Position numbers and translations under genes: made by a program
The notes under the pieces: generated by a model
Databases searched by the model: none
Told to the model about the DNA's origin: nothing
Seen by the model: only the letters and a program-made list of their open reading frames with translations
DNA from: Vagococcus acidifermentans
GTDB taxonomy: Bacteria > Bacillota > Bacilli > Lactobacillales > Vagococcaceae
DNA length: 40,132 bases
Direction of reading: 5' to 3'
Assembly (NCBI RefSeq): GCF_003987655.1
Contig: NZ_NGKC01000020.1
Coordinates: forward strand, 1 to 40,132
Shown: positions 6,904 to 15,701 of the stretch, piece after piece
How positions within the stretch are numbered: position 1 is the first letter of the stretch
Layout of the letters: the number at the start of each line of letters is the position of its first letter

Positions 6904-7878
6904 CTATATCGTCTGCAATGGTGAAAATTTGATAACTCTAGCTACTTCATTCTCTATATTCAGACTTCTGAGATACACTTCAGTAGTTTTGATTGAGGCA
7001 TGTCCTAACAATTTCTGAATGGTGTAAATATCTGTTCCATTTCTTACTAACTTTTGTGCAAAATAATGACGAAAACTATGAGGGCTGATTCTAATAGCCT
7101 TTCTAATCTGGCACTCCTTGCCAATTTTCAATACTGCCCGTTCAGCTAAAAGAGCATTGTATTGTTTCCCTGCTTTTGTTAGAAATACGTAATCATCGGG
7201 CTTCAAGTTATTGTATTCAAAGAAACTTTTAGACACCCGTTTATATTTCAGAAATTCCTTGTAAATCAATGGTGAGCAATGAACGACTCTATCTTTCTTC
7301 CCTTTTGCATTTTCGATAAAAATTTCTTTCTCACTTATATGACTATCCCTTAGATTAATGACTTCATTAATTCGCATACCTGTATCGACCAGTATCAACA
7401 AGAGCAAATAATCTCGTTGATTCGTGAATCTTGTTTGATAACCAGTATGAAACTTATCCATTTTTTTCGGCTTAAAGAATGTAAGTTTTTTAGCCAATAC
7501 TAACATCTCTTTGATTTCTCTGTCATCAAAAGTTTGGATAACTACTTTTCGCTCCTTCATCCATTTGACCCTGAGACATGGATTGGCATCATACTTGATA
7601 TATTCTTCATCCACGCAATACTTGAAAAAGGCTCTGATGCTTCTTAAATGAGTATTGATATAGCTTTCTGCACAGCCTTCTTCTAATTTTGAAAGCATAA
7701 AATATCTAATTTGCTTTGGTGTCACGTCTTCGAGAAAATAAACATGCTCATTCTCTAAATAGCTAAAAAACAACATTAAAAATTTTTGATGCTTCTTCAC
7801 TGTTTTTTGTGAAATGCCTCTTGCTCTTTCACTAAACAGCATTTCTTCTAATAATTCTTCTAACGTATACTTTTGCAA
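6904..7878 (-). CDS. Tyrosine recombinase / integrase, TTG start
   Basis: A site-specific recombinase of the phage-integrase/XerCD family. Counting from the TTG at 7878 (324 residues) the catalytic set is complete: Arg169 in DTGMRINEV, His267 and Arg270 in HSFRHYF, His293 in LLGHASIKTTEVYLR and the nucleophile Tyr302. The N-terminal SAM-like core-binding domain spans about residues 1-100. I prefer the TTG at 7876-7878 because AAGGGAG (7888-7894 on the other strand) sits 9 bases upstream of it; the longer GTG start at 7899 overlaps that site. It is the last gene of the left accessory segment, beside a housekeeping gene, so it may be what integrated the segment. No tRNA gene is next to it. Confidence 0.85.
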   Translation of the reverse strand: MQKYTLEELLEEMLFSERARGISQKTVKKHQKFLMLFFSYLENEHVYFLEDVTPKQIRYFMLSKLEEGCAESYINTHLRSIRAFFKYCVDEEYIKYDANPCLRVKWMKERKVVIQTFDDREIKEMLVLAKKLTFFKPKKMDKFHTGYQTRFTNQRDYLLLLILVDTGMRINEVINLRDSHISEKEIFIENAKGKKDRVVHCSPLIYKEFLKYKRVSKSFFEYNNLKPDDYVFLTKAGKQYNALLAERAVLKIGKECQIRKAIRISPHSFRHYFAQKLVRNGTDIYTIQKLLGHASIKTTEVYLRSLNIENEVARVIKFSPLQTI

Positions 7879-7948
7879 AAGAAAAACTCCCTTATCCACT
7901 TTCTAAAAAGTCAATAAAAGAGTTTCAAATTCAATCCTCATTCTGTCA

Positions 7949-7988
7949 GGTATCCATGTCAGAAATACCCTCATTTAGTATGGTATCC
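7949..7988. repeat. GGTATCC repeats beside the recombinase, possible binding or crossover site
   Basis: GGTATCC occurs at 7949-7955 and again at 7982-7988, and GGTAT (7949) also faces ATACC (7965-7969) as an inverted pair across 11 bases. Short repeats just upstream of a recombinase gene are typical of its attachment region. Only suggestive. Confidence 0.25.
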
Positions 7989-8057
7989 GAATTGCTAAAA
8001 ATCGGTTCAGACGACAGACTAAACGAGTGACAATCACTGTTAAATCAACGTTAACCC

Positions 8058-8393
8058 CTACTTTATCCCCAACGCAATCCGTGCATACCGGCTCATTCTA
8101 TCCGTCGTCCACGCCGGATACCAAACGAGCTTGACCTCCACCTCTTTAATCTCAGGCAGTTCGCGAATCACGGTGTGGATTTGCTCAGTCAGTACATCTG
8201 CCAACGGACAGCCCATGGTTGTCAAAGTCATTTTAATTTCACAATAACCGTCTTCTGTAATATCGACATCATAAATCAATCCAAGATTGACAATGTCAAT
8301 TCCCAGCTCCGGATCGATAACTGTTTCAAGCGATGCCAGTGCCGCCTCTTTCAAACTATCGATTTCCGCCGCTGTTAATTTTTCTTCATTCAT
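8058..8393 (-). CDS. DUF59/MIP18-family protein (SufT-like)
   Basis: The 111-residue product has the DUF59 fold signature: VIDPELGIDIVNLGLIYDV (about 21-39), TLTTMGCPLADVLTEQI with the conserved TxxxCP Cys, and the C-terminal VELVWYPAWTTDRMS-like stretch (VKLVWYPAW). Family members help assemble or insert iron-sulfur clusters or act in phenylacetate oxygenase assembly; in Firmicutes without a paa cluster the iron-sulfur role is more likely. ATG at 8393 has AAGGGGA about 8 bases upstream. It follows the hydrolase gene leftward with a 69-base gap and may be cotranscribed. First core gene to the right of the recombinase. Confidence 0.85.
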   Translation of the reverse strand: MNEEKLTAAEIDSLKEAALASLETVIDPELGIDIVNLGLIYDVDITEDGYCEIKMTLTTMGCPLADVLTEQIHTVIRELPEIKEVEVKLVWYPAWTTDRMSRYARIALGIK

Positions 8394-8462
8394 CGAAAGA
8401 ATCCCCTTTCCTGCATTTCACTATAATCATAACTGAGAACAGACGGTTTGTAAATGAGAAAG

Positions 8463-9212
8463 CTACAACTCCTGTTCAAAAAACTCTCCCATTTCAACAC
8501 TGATACTGTAAGGCACTTTATGTTCATGATTCGTTGTAGTAAATGTGACATTTTCAGCATATGGTTCGTGTTTGATGCGCTGATAAAAATCATAGGTCGG
8601 CTGGTAGACAACCACTTTATCTTCTGTGCCGTGCCAAAAGTGGACAGCACGTCCTTTAATTGATTCCGGTGCCAGCGACAAATCATAATCTTTAAGAAAT
8701 TCCAACTGCTCATGCACGTCATCCGGCAGCGTATGCACAGTTGTTGCAAAACTCTCTACCATCTGATTGGCAAACTCATACATGTTGGGGGAACCCATCA
8801 GGCAATCCGCTGCTTTGATATCGGTGCGGGTCCTCAACAAGCCGCACGTGGTGATGCCTCCCATGGAAAGACCGCTGACGCCTACTCTCTCGTCATCCGC
8901 CAGCTTTTTATCTGTGTAAGCAGTTTTCAATTTCTGGAATTCGTTGATAGAGTTGACCACAATCTTAAAAAATTCTGCTGCATGCGCCTCGACATCCTTA
9001 TCATCTTGCCGCTCTCCATGGTAGAGGGCGTCGGGCAGAACGACACGTGCTCCTCTTTTTGCGATTTCAAATCCTTGTGTGAGGACTTGCTCTTTACAGC
9101 TCGTCCAGCCATGATAAAAAAAGACAAGTGGCAGTTTATCGCTCTTCAAATCAACATCACAGACTTCCAGTAAAGGAATCTCATGAATCTCTTTTCTTTC
9201 TACTACAATCAT
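8463..9212 (-). CDS. Alpha/beta hydrolase, YtmA-like (S9 family)
   Basis: A cytoplasmic alpha/beta hydrolase of 249 residues. The nucleophile elbow is GLSMGG with Ser116, the acid is probably Asp198 in WHGTEDKVV and the base His229 or His231 in NHEHKVP; FFYHGW (about 31-36) forms the oxyanion region. The layout resembles Bacillus YtmA and other small prolyl-oligopeptidase-like esterases; the true substrate is unknown. ATG at 9212 is chosen because GAAGGAGG sits 7 bases upstream; the in-frame ATG at 9233 would place that site inside the gene. Gene order with the DUF59 protein suggests a two-gene transcript. Confidence 0.85.
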   Translation of the reverse strand: MIVVERKEIHEIPLLEVCDVDLKSDKLPLVFFYHGWTSCKEQVLTQGFEIAKRGARVVLPDALYHGERQDDKDVEAHAAEFFKIVVNSINEFQKLKTAYTDKKLADDERVGVSGLSMGGITTCGLLRTRTDIKAADCLMGSPNMYEFANQMVESFATTVHTLPDDVHEQLEFLKDYDLSLAPESIKGRAVHFWHGTEDKVVVYQPTYDFYQRIKHEPYAENVTFTTTNHEHKVPYSISVEMGEFFEQEL

Positions 9213-9260
9213 TTCAAAGCCTCCTTCACTCATATGAAAAGTTTATCACAAATTAAGGCT

Positions 9261-9300
9261 AAAAGAAAAGAAAGCAGGGAACTTTCTGCTTTCTTTCTTG
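9261..9300. terminator. Terminator after lysA
   Basis: An 11-bp stem (9267-9277 with 9286-9296, core AAGAAAGCAG/CTGCTTTCTT), with A-rich sequence on its left that becomes a T tract for leftward transcripts. It directly follows the lysA stop. Confidence 0.6.
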
Positions 9301-9301
9301 T

Positions 9302-10609
9302 CTAATAATCCAAATCGAATCGTAATAAGTCATCTAATGTTTCACGTTTGACGACTAATTGGCTTTTTCCGTCTTCTACAAAGACAACAGCAGGTTTTTG
9401 TGTGCGGTTGTAGTTGCTGGCCATGGAGTACCCGTACGCACCGGTTGTTGTCATTGCTAAAATATCACCGGCTGCTGTGTCCGGCAAGGCAATATCTTCG
9501 ATGAGTTTATCGCCGCTTTCGCAGTATTTGCCGACAATCGTCACGACTTCCGTGTCTGGCGCGGTCATGTCGCTGGCAAGATAGGCAGTATATTTTGCCT
9601 GATACAGTGCCGGTCGGATATTGTCTCCCATACCACCGTCAACTGCGACAAATGTCCGGACATCTGCTACTTCTTTGCGTGAGCCGACGGTGTAGAGCGA
9701 TGTCCCTGCTTCGCCAACTATCGAACGGCCCGGCTCAATCCAGACTTCCGGAAGCGGATAAACAGCTGTTTTGCAGATTTCTTTCACCTTTGAAGCGATA
9801 CGTGCCACATACTCCTGCGGTTTGAGCGGTGTGTCTTCTGACGTATAGCGGACCCCAAAGCCCCCGCCTAAATTGAGTACTGCGGCAGTATAATCAAATT
9901 GCTCGCGCCAATCAAGCAAAATCGCCATCATGCGTTCTGCTGCCATGTCAAAACCGGCTGTATCAAAAATTTGCGAACCAATGTGACAGTGGATACCGGC
10001 CATGTCAAATTCAGGTGCATTCATTACAAGCTGCAGGGCTTTGGCTGCTTGACCGCTTTTGACGTCGAACCCGAACTTGGAATCTTCCTGTCCGGTCAAA
10101 ATATAGTCGTGGGTATGCGCATCAACTCCCGGCGTCACCCTCAGCAAGATGCGCTGGGTTTTCTGTTTTTTCTTTAATAAAGATGTCAGCAGTTCGATTT
10201 CATGGAAATTATCCACGATAATCGTGCCGATATTGTTGGACACAGCCATTTCCAATTCAAAATCTGTTTTATTGTTGCCGTGAAATTCAATCTTCGACGA
10301 GTCGATACCAGCCGCCAGAGCCGTATGCAGCTCACCGTCGGAAACGACATCAAAATGCAAACCTTCCTTGTCGAGCAGCTGATAGATGGCTTTGCAGGTA
10401 AACGCTTTGCTGGCATAAACGACATTGTGGGACATCTCCAGCTGTTCAAACGTTTTTTTAAATCCTTGCGCCATTTCTTTTATCAATGCAACATCATAAA
10501 CAACCAGCGGAGAGCCGTACTGAGCCGCCAGCTCTACTGTGTCACAACCGCCGATTTCCAGATGTTTCTTTTCATTAATTCTTGCCGTCCCGAAAAGCTT
10601 TTTTTCCAT
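9302..10609 (-). CDS. lysA: Diaminopimelate decarboxylase
   Basis: Catalyses the last step of lysine synthesis, meso-diaminopimelate to L-lysine plus CO2, using pyridoxal phosphate. The 435-residue protein has the fold-type III barrel with the cofactor Lys at about 68 (VYASKAF), HGNNK, GIHCHIGSQI (about 206), the glycine-rich NLGGGFGVRY and WIEPGRSIVGEAG, and the second active-site Cys in GKYCESGD. Start at ATG 10609, since CGGGAGAG ends 7 bases before it; the in-frame TTG two codons earlier abuts that site. It lies behind the aromatic operon but has its own extended -10 promoter and a terminator on each side, so it is a separate unit. Confidence 0.95.
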   Translation of the reverse strand: MEKKLFGTARINEKKHLEIGGCDTVELAAQYGSPLVVYDVALIKEMAQGFKKTFEQLEMSHNVVYASKAFTCKAIYQLLDKEGLHFDVVSDGELHTALAAGIDSSKIEFHGNNKTDFELEMAVSNNIGTIIVDNFHEIELLTSLLKKKQKTQRILLRVTPGVDAHTHDYILTGQEDSKFGFDVKSGQAAKALQLVMNAPEFDMAGIHCHIGSQIFDTAGFDMAAERMMAILLDWREQFDYTAAVLNLGGGFGVRYTSEDTPLKPQEYVARIASKVKEICKTAVYPLPEVWIEPGRSIVGEAGTSLYTVGSRKEVADVRTFVAVDGGMGDNIRPALYQAKYTAYLASDMTAPDTEVVTIVGKYCESGDKLIEDIALPDTAAGDILAMTTTGAYGYSMASNYNRTQKPAVVFVEDGKSQLVVKRETLDDLLRFDLDY

Positions 10610-10642
10610 ACACAACTCTCCCGCTTTAAGTTATTTTATCCA

Positions 10643-10651
10643 ATCATAGCA
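10643..10651 (-). promoter_or_regulatory. Extended -10 promoter of lysA
   Basis: On the lower strand TGCTATGAT (TGn plus TATGAT) lies 34 bases before the lysA ATG and after the aro-operon terminator. Confidence 0.5.
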
Positions 10652-10666
10652 CACTATCCGCAAAAA

Positions 10667-10697
10667 TTAAAACAGCGGTGGCCGCTTTTTCGTTTTT
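10667..10697 (-). terminator. Terminator of the aromatic operon
   Basis: AGCGG and CCGCT (10674-10678/10682-10686) form a GC stem preceded by an A tract and followed by GTTTTAATTTTT in the leftward direction, 18 bases past the pheA stop. Confidence 0.6.
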
Positions 10698-10714
10698 TAG
10701 TGTGTTGCCGCAGG

Positions 10715-11572
10715 TTAAACTGAAGAAACTGGAAAGACATCGTACTCTCCCAACAGCTTCACCTTGCCGCCAAGTAAAGTTATTTCTTCAATAGCCAGCT
10801 GGACCAGCGCCAATTCTTGTGCATTGACGATATCAATCAGGAAAAAATATTCTCCCAATCTGGTTTTCAATGGACGGGACTCGATTTTTGACAAATCCAG
10901 ACCTCTCCAGCTCAAAGCAGATAGAATTTTGTGCAGTCCGCCGGGGACGTTGCGTGTCATTTCGACTGCTATTGAAACTTTTTTCCCCTGACTAGTCAAG
11001 TTTTTTGTGTATGCGTTGAAAGGTGCGAGACTGGCGACCCAAAACCGTGTTTCGTTTTGGGAAATATCCTGAATATTCTCTTTAACGATTGTCAAACCAT
11101 ACTCATCAGCCGCTCGTTTCGGTGCGATGGCAGCAATGGCCTGTCCGCGGTTTTCTTTCACGTACTTGGCAGCGTAAGCAGTGGAAAAGGTTGCTTCCGT
11201 CAGCTTGTCAGGAAAGGTATCGCTGATAAATTCCTGACATTGCGCCAGCGCTTGGGGATGTGACAAGATTCTGTCAACTTGCCGCCAGCCGGCTGCATTG
11301 TCGGGATGCACCATCAGCTGTTGGGAAATTTGCATGATCGCTTCTCCCTGAATGTGTCCGTTAAACTGGTGATACATAAAATCCAGTGTCGGATTGACCG
11401 TACCTTCAATTGTATTTTCGATTGGCACGACCGAAACATCCACCTCACCATTCATCACTGCTTTCAAGCAAGACGGTATCGTTGAATGCGGCAGCAATTC
11501 ATCATCTGGAAAAAGCTGCTGTGTGGCCATTTGCGTGAATGAACCGCTTGGACCTAAATAACCGATTTTCAT
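10715..11572 (-). CDS. pheA: Prephenate dehydratase with ACT domain
   Basis: Converts prephenate to phenylpyruvate in phenylalanine synthesis. The 285-residue monofunctional enzyme has the catalytic domain (about 1-180; GYLGPSGSFTQMA at 4-16, PIENTIEGTVNPTLD, and the catalytic TRF in NETRFW at about 178) and a C-terminal ACT domain (about 200-275) with GGLHKILSALSWRGLDLSKI and the ESRP motif, which binds phenylalanine for feedback inhibition. No chorismate mutase domain is fused. Last gene of the aromatic operon; its start codon directly abuts the aroK stop, indicating coupled translation. Confidence 0.95.
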   Translation of the reverse strand: MKIGYLGPSGSFTQMATQQLFPDDELLPHSTIPSCLKAVMNGEVDVSVVPIENTIEGTVNPTLDFMYHQFNGHIQGEAIMQISQQLMVHPDNAAGWRQVDRILSHPQALAQCQEFISDTFPDKLTEATFSTAYAAKYVKENRGQAIAAIAPKRAADEYGLTIVKENIQDISQNETRFWVASLAPFNAYTKNLTSQGKKVSIAVEMTRNVPGGLHKILSALSWRGLDLSKIESRPLKTRLGEYFFLIDIVNAQELALVQLAIEEITLLGGKVKLLGEYDVFPVSSV

Positions 11573-12088
11573 TTAATCACCTTCTTCATGCAATTGCCGG
11601 GTCAGCTCCAAAACGACTTCTTCCGGCGTCAAATCATCTGTGTTGATGGCAACTGTCGCTGACTCCAGATAATAGTCCAGACGGGATTCATACAGCTCCC
11701 TGACAGCTTCATCCGATTTTTCTGATGCAAGCGGCCGCTTGACAGCAATGTCCGACTTAATCCGCTGCAAAAAAACAGCCGGGTCAGCTTTCAAAAACAC
11801 GACATACGGATGACTTTTCAGCAGCGTCCGGTTTGCCTGGCTCGTCACGATACCGCCGCCTGTTGCAATCACAGCTTCCTGCTGCATGAGGTCTGCCAGC
11901 ACTTCCTGTTCCTTTTTCCGGAATGCGGCTTCGCCGTACTTTTCAAAAAAAGTGTCAATCGTCATGCCGATGTCATTTTCGATGACTGCATCCATATCAA
12001 TAAAAGGAAGATTGTATGTATTTGCCAGCAATTTACCGACAGTTGTTTTCCCTGCTCCCATAAATCCGATTAATATAAGTGATTTCAT
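11573..12088 (-). CDS. aroK: Shikimate kinase
   Basis: Phosphorylates shikimate at the 3-OH using ATP. The 171-residue protein carries Walker A GFMGAGKTT (8-16), the shikimate-binding DMDAVIE segment (about 32-38), GEAAFRKKEQEVL with its Arg, GGGIV (about 77) and the lid Arg in KRPLASE. Length and motifs are standard for AroK/AroL. It lies 9 bases downstream of aroA and directly abuts pheA. Confidence 0.95.
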   Translation of the reverse strand: MKSLILIGFMGAGKTTVGKLLANTYNLPFIDMDAVIENDIGMTIDTFFEKYGEAAFRKKEQEVLADLMQQEAVIATGGGIVTSQANRTLLKSHPYVVFLKADPAVFLQRIKSDIAVKRPLASEKSDEAVRELYESRLDYYLESATVAINTDDLTPEEVVLELTRQLHEEGD

Positions 12089-12097
12089 AGTGCTCTC

Positions 12098-13375
12098 CTA
12101 AAACAATGTTGCCAAATCTTGAAAGAAATCGGGATAAGACACAGAAACCGCTTCGGCTTTTGACAATGCTACCGGACCGTCAGAAACAAGCAGTGCCGCA
12201 ATTTGCAGCATCATCCCGATACGGTGGTCACCGTGACTGCTGACACGGCCGCTGTGAAGAGCGGTTGCACCCTCAATAATCATACCGTCATCGGTAGCCG
12301 TGATACGGGCACCGAGTGCGTTCAATTCTTCCGTGACTGCGGCAATCCGGTCGGTCTCCTTGACTTTCAGCTCCTCGGCATCGCGGATAACTGTCCGCCC
12401 TTTGGCTTGTGTGGCGAGCAGTGCAATGACCGGGATTTCATCGATCAAGCGCGGGATGATGTCGCCGCCGATTTCGATGCCGTTCAGCTGGCTGGTCCGG
12501 ATAGTCAGCGTACCCGACTGATTCTTGTCGTCCTGATCGCTTATTTCGATGTCACCGCCCATTTGTCGCACCACATCAATGATGCCTGAGCGCGAATGAC
12601 TCAGCCCGACGTTCGTCACCGTCACAACACTATCTGGGATAAGCAGTGCCGCAGCAATGAAAAAGGCGGCTGATGAAATGTCTCCCGGTACAATGACAGT
12701 CTGGCCGGTCAATTGCTGTGGACCTGACAGTCTGATTTCTTTGCCGTCAACTGCAATCCTGCCGCCAAACTGGCGGATCATTTCTTCGGTATGGTCACGT
12801 GTCGGTGCTTTTTCGATAATGACCGATTCGCCCGTGCTTTGCAGTGCGGCGAACAAAAGCGCCGACTTTACTTGTGCGCTCGCGACGGGCAGCTGATAGC
12901 TGATTGGTGATAACGCTGAATTGCCAGTAAGCGTGATCGGCGGAAACTCGCTGCCGTCTTTTCCTGAACAGGCCGCTCCCATCTCGTTTAAAGGAAGCAT
13001 GACGCGGTTCATTGGCCGTTTCTGGATAGATTCGTCGCCGGTCAATGTATACGTATGCGGCGAACCGGCTAAGACACCCATCAGCAGACGGATAGTCGTG
13101 CCGGAGTTGCCGACATCAAGTGCCGTTTCGGGCGGTGTCAGCCCTGCAAAACCGACGCCTGTCACGGTAATCGTTTCGCCGTCATCCTCTATCGGAACAC
13201 CCAGCTGTTTGAAAATTTCCATTGTGCCAAGGCAATCATCCGCCCGCAAAAAGTTGTGGATGGTCGTTGTTCCTTGAGAAACCGCACCAAACATAATACT
13301 CCTGTGCGAAATGGATTTATCTCCGGGAACTGACAGGCTGCCGTTCAAACCACTGCAGTTAGTTGTTAATTTCAT
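12098..13375 (-). CDS. aroA: 3-phosphoshikimate 1-carboxyvinyltransferase (EPSP synthase)
   Basis: Joins phosphoenolpyruvate to shikimate-3-phosphate. The 425-residue two-domain enzyme shows [11 protein letters not shown] (16-26), [22 protein letters not shown] (about 88-99), [12 protein letters not shown] (about 119), DISSAAFF and LKVKETDRI (about 331-339). The substrate-site motifs resemble those of Gram-positive class II enzymes, which tend to be less glyphosate-sensitive; that property is not shown here. 12 bases downstream of tyrA, 9 upstream of aroK. Confidence 0.95.
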   Translation of the reverse strand: MKLTTNCSGLNGSLSVPGDKSISHRSIMFGAVSQGTTTIHNFLRADDCLGTMEIFKQLGVPIEDDGETITVTGVGFAGLTPPETALDVGNSGTTIRLLMGVLAGSPHTYTLTGDESIQKRPMNRVMLPLNEMGAACSGKDGSEFPPITLTGNSALSPISYQLPVASAQVKSALLFAALQSTGESVIIEKAPTRDHTEEMIRQFGGRIAVDGKEIRLSGPQQLTGQTVIVPGDISSAAFFIAAALLIPDSVVTVTNVGLSHSRSGIIDVVRQMGGDIEISDQDDKNQSGTLTIRTSQLNGIEIGGDIIPRLIDEIPVIALLATQAKGRTVIRDAEELKVKETDRIAAVTEELNALGARITATDDGMIIEGATALHSGRVSSHGDHRIGMMLQIAALLVSDGPVALSKAEAVSVSYPDFFQDLATLF

Positions 13376-13387
13376 ACGATTTATCTC

Positions 13388-14497
13388 CTATTTTTCAAAA
13401 GAAGTGAACGACGATTGGCTGTCGATGGCTTGTTTGGCCCGTTCCACGTCTTTTTTATTTTTAAAGGTCAATTGTAAGATACCAAAAATATCTTCCCTTG
13501 TCTCAAGAATTTTTAAGTTAATGAGGGAAATATTTTCGACTGCCAAAATACCGGTCACTTCAGCTATCGAGCCCGGATAGTCCGGTACATTGACATACAA
13601 ATCATGGAATGCCGGTATGGCGCCTTCTTTATGTACCGGCAAGCCGTCCCGGGTTTCTTTGGCTGCTGAAAAGAAGTCGAAAATCGCCTCTCTGTCGCCC
13701 TGCTCTAACCATGCATGAATGTGCGTCATGCGCTGCTGCCAGTCGGACAGATGAGCCAGAAGCGGCTTTCGATTGCTCATCAAAATGTCCGTCCACATCG
13801 TCGGGTCGGAAGAAGCAATCCGCGTGATGTCGCGGAAACCGCCGGCAGCCAGCCGCCTTGCCAAAGGAAACCGGGTGATAAAATCATCCGACTGGTTCAC
13901 TAACGCAGAAGCGATGATATGCGGCAAATGGCTGAGCATACCGGTCATCTGGTCATGCGCTTGGGCAGTCACTGTTAAAAATTTGGACCGTGTGCCCCGC
14001 AGCAAGTGCTGCAGCAGGCGGCACGCAGGTTGCTGGGCATCCGATACTGGTGTCAGCAAATAATAAGCATTTTCAAATAAATCCACATCCGCCGCCATAA
14101 TCCCTGATTTGTGAGAACCCGCCATCGGATGCCCGCCGATAAACGTAATGTCTTTTTCCCGCAAAATCTCGGCGGCGTTCATAATAGCTGTTTTCGTACT
14201 GCCGACATCTGTCACGATGACATCTTTCTTCAGCCGGCAGTCTGCCAGTTCGCTGATATACGTCAGCGTCACAGAGACTGGTGTGCTGAGAATAATCACA
14301 TCCGCACGCGCGGCGGCGGATGCAAAATCCCCGCCGGCTTCGTCGATAATCTGTTCTTCCAAGGCTGTTGCAACAGTTTCTGCCCTGTGGCTGATACCTG
14401 TCAGCCGGATATCCGGAAACTCCTGCCTGATACACTTGGCAAGAGAGCCTCCGATGAGTCCCAAGCCGACAATCAATACATTATTTAGTTTATCCAT
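13388..14497 (-). CDS. tyrA: Prephenate dehydrogenase with ACT domain
   Basis: Oxidises prephenate to 4-hydroxyphenylpyruvate for tyrosine synthesis. In the 369-residue protein, VGLGLIGGSLAK (10-21) is the NAD-binding loop, GGHPMAGSHKSG (about 121-132) contains the catalytic His, and the all-helical dimerisation domain follows. Residues about 297-365 (DLYVNVPDYPGSIAEVTGIL) form an ACT domain, the expected site of tyrosine feedback. Position between aroC and aroA is standard for enterococcal aromatic operons. Confidence 0.95.
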   Translation of the reverse strand: MDKLNNVLIVGLGLIGGSLAKCIRQEFPDIRLTGISHRAETVATALEEQIIDEAGGDFASAAARADVIILSTPVSVTLTYISELADCRLKKDVIVTDVGSTKTAIMNAAEILREKDITFIGGHPMAGSHKSGIMAADVDLFENAYYLLTPVSDAQQPACRLLQHLLRGTRSKFLTVTAQAHDQMTGMLSHLPHIIASALVNQSDDFITRFPLARRLAAGGFRDITRIASSDPTMWTDILMSNRKPLLAHLSDWQQRMTHIHAWLEQGDREAIFDFFSAAKETRDGLPVHKEGAIPAFHDLYVNVPDYPGSIAEVTGILAVENISLINLKILETREDIFGILQLTFKNKKDVERAKQAIDSQSSFTSFEK

Positions 14498-14522
14498 CGT
14501 GCTATCCTCCTGTGTTTATTGA

Positions 14523-15689
14523 TTAAAAGCGAAGAGTATAGTCACGATAATCTGCCACATTGTTTTTCATCCGCGCGAAAGAATCGCTCTCGAATTTATC
14601 CAGCATTGCTTTGGCGACTTCAATCGCCACCATCGCCTCTGCAACAACACACGCTGCCGGGACTGCCGAGCTGTCCGAACGCTCGACACTGGCTTTGTAC
14701 GGTTTTTTCGTATCAATATCGACTGACTGCAGCGGTTTGTACAAGGTCGGAATCGGCTTCATGACACCGCGCACCACTATCGGCATGCCGTTCGTCATCC
14801 CGCCTTCAAATCCGCCCAGATGATTCGATTTGCGCGAGTATCCCGTGGCTTCATCCCAGACGATTTCATCCATTACCTCGCTGCCGGGCAGTCTGGCTGC
14901 TTCAAAGCCCACACCAAACTCCACACCCTTGAATGCGTTGATGCTCATGATAGCCTGGGCAATTTTGCCGTCAAGTTTGGCATCCCATTGCGTGTGGCTG
15001 CCTAAGCCCACAGGCACGCCTTCCACAACGACTTCCACGACACCGCCGATGGTATTGCCGGCTTTTTTCGTTTCGTCGATTTTTTGTTTCATCAGCGGTT
15101 CGACAGCCGGGTCGACACAGCGGACCGCTGACGCTTCTGCCCGCTCGCGGATTTCGGCAACTGTCATCTTATCAGGGACAGTCCCCTTGACACCGCCGAT
15201 TTCAAGAACGTGACCGGCAAGCTCCACACCTAGTTCTTTCAGCAGACGTTTGCACACGGCACCGATGGCCACGCGCATCGTCGTCTCTCTGGCGGACGAG
15301 CGTTCCAAAACATTGCGCAGGTCATCATGCTGGTACTTGATGCCTCCAACCAAATCCGCATGACCCGGACGCGGTTTTGACAAACGGCGTTTCAGTTTCG
15401 CCCGTTCGTCCACCGGTTCAATGCCCATGACTGTCTGCCAGTTTTTGAAATCATCATTTTTCACGACCATTGTAAGCGGTGAACCCAAAGTCTCCCCGTG
15501 ACGCAAGCCGGAGGTAAATGTCACGGTGTCTGTTTCAATCAGCATCCTGCCACCGCGTCCGTAGCCGCCTTGTCTGCGTTTCAATTCATGGTTGACATCT
15601 TCTTCCGACAGCGGCACGCCCGCCGGCAAGCCGTCGATGATTGCTGTCAATTCTGGTCCGTGTGATTCTCCTGCTGTAAAATATCTCAT
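14523..15689 (-). CDS. aroC: Chorismate synthase
   Basis: Makes chorismate from EPSP with reduced FMN as a catalytic cofactor. The 388-residue sequence has the family signatures [14 protein letters not shown] (7-20), [12 protein letters not shown] (about 38), the [11 protein letters not shown] and [19 protein letters not shown] segments, and near the end [18 protein letters not shown]. Length and motifs are complete. The start at 15689 gives the conserved [13 protein letters not shown]-terminus. 12 bases behind aroB. Confidence 0.96.
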   Translation of the reverse strand: MRYFTAGESHGPELTAIIDGLPAGVPLSEEDVNHELKRRQGGYGRGGRMLIETDTVTFTSGLRHGETLGSPLTMVVKNDDFKNWQTVMGIEPVDERAKLKRRLSKPRPGHADLVGGIKYQHDDLRNVLERSSARETTMRVAIGAVCKRLLKELGVELAGHVLEIGGVKGTVPDKMTVAEIRERAEASAVRCVDPAVEPLMKQKIDETKKAGNTIGGVVEVVVEGVPVGLGSHTQWDAKLDGKIAQAIMSINAFKGVEFGVGFEAARLPGSEVMDEIVWDEATGYSRKSNHLGGFEGGMTNGMPIVVRGVMKPIPTLYKPLQSVDIDTKKPYKASVERSDSSAVPAACVVAEAMVAIEVAKAMLDKFESDSFARMKNNVADYRDYTLRF

Positions 15690-15701
15690 TCTGCTGCACC
15701 C

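Noticed and set aside
10186-10449. Shadow frames of 60-170 residues opposite lysA, aro genes, glmM and hflX
   Set aside because: These lie in other frames of clearly identified genes, lack ribosome-binding sites and have unbalanced compositions typical of antisense frames in GC-richer coding DNA.
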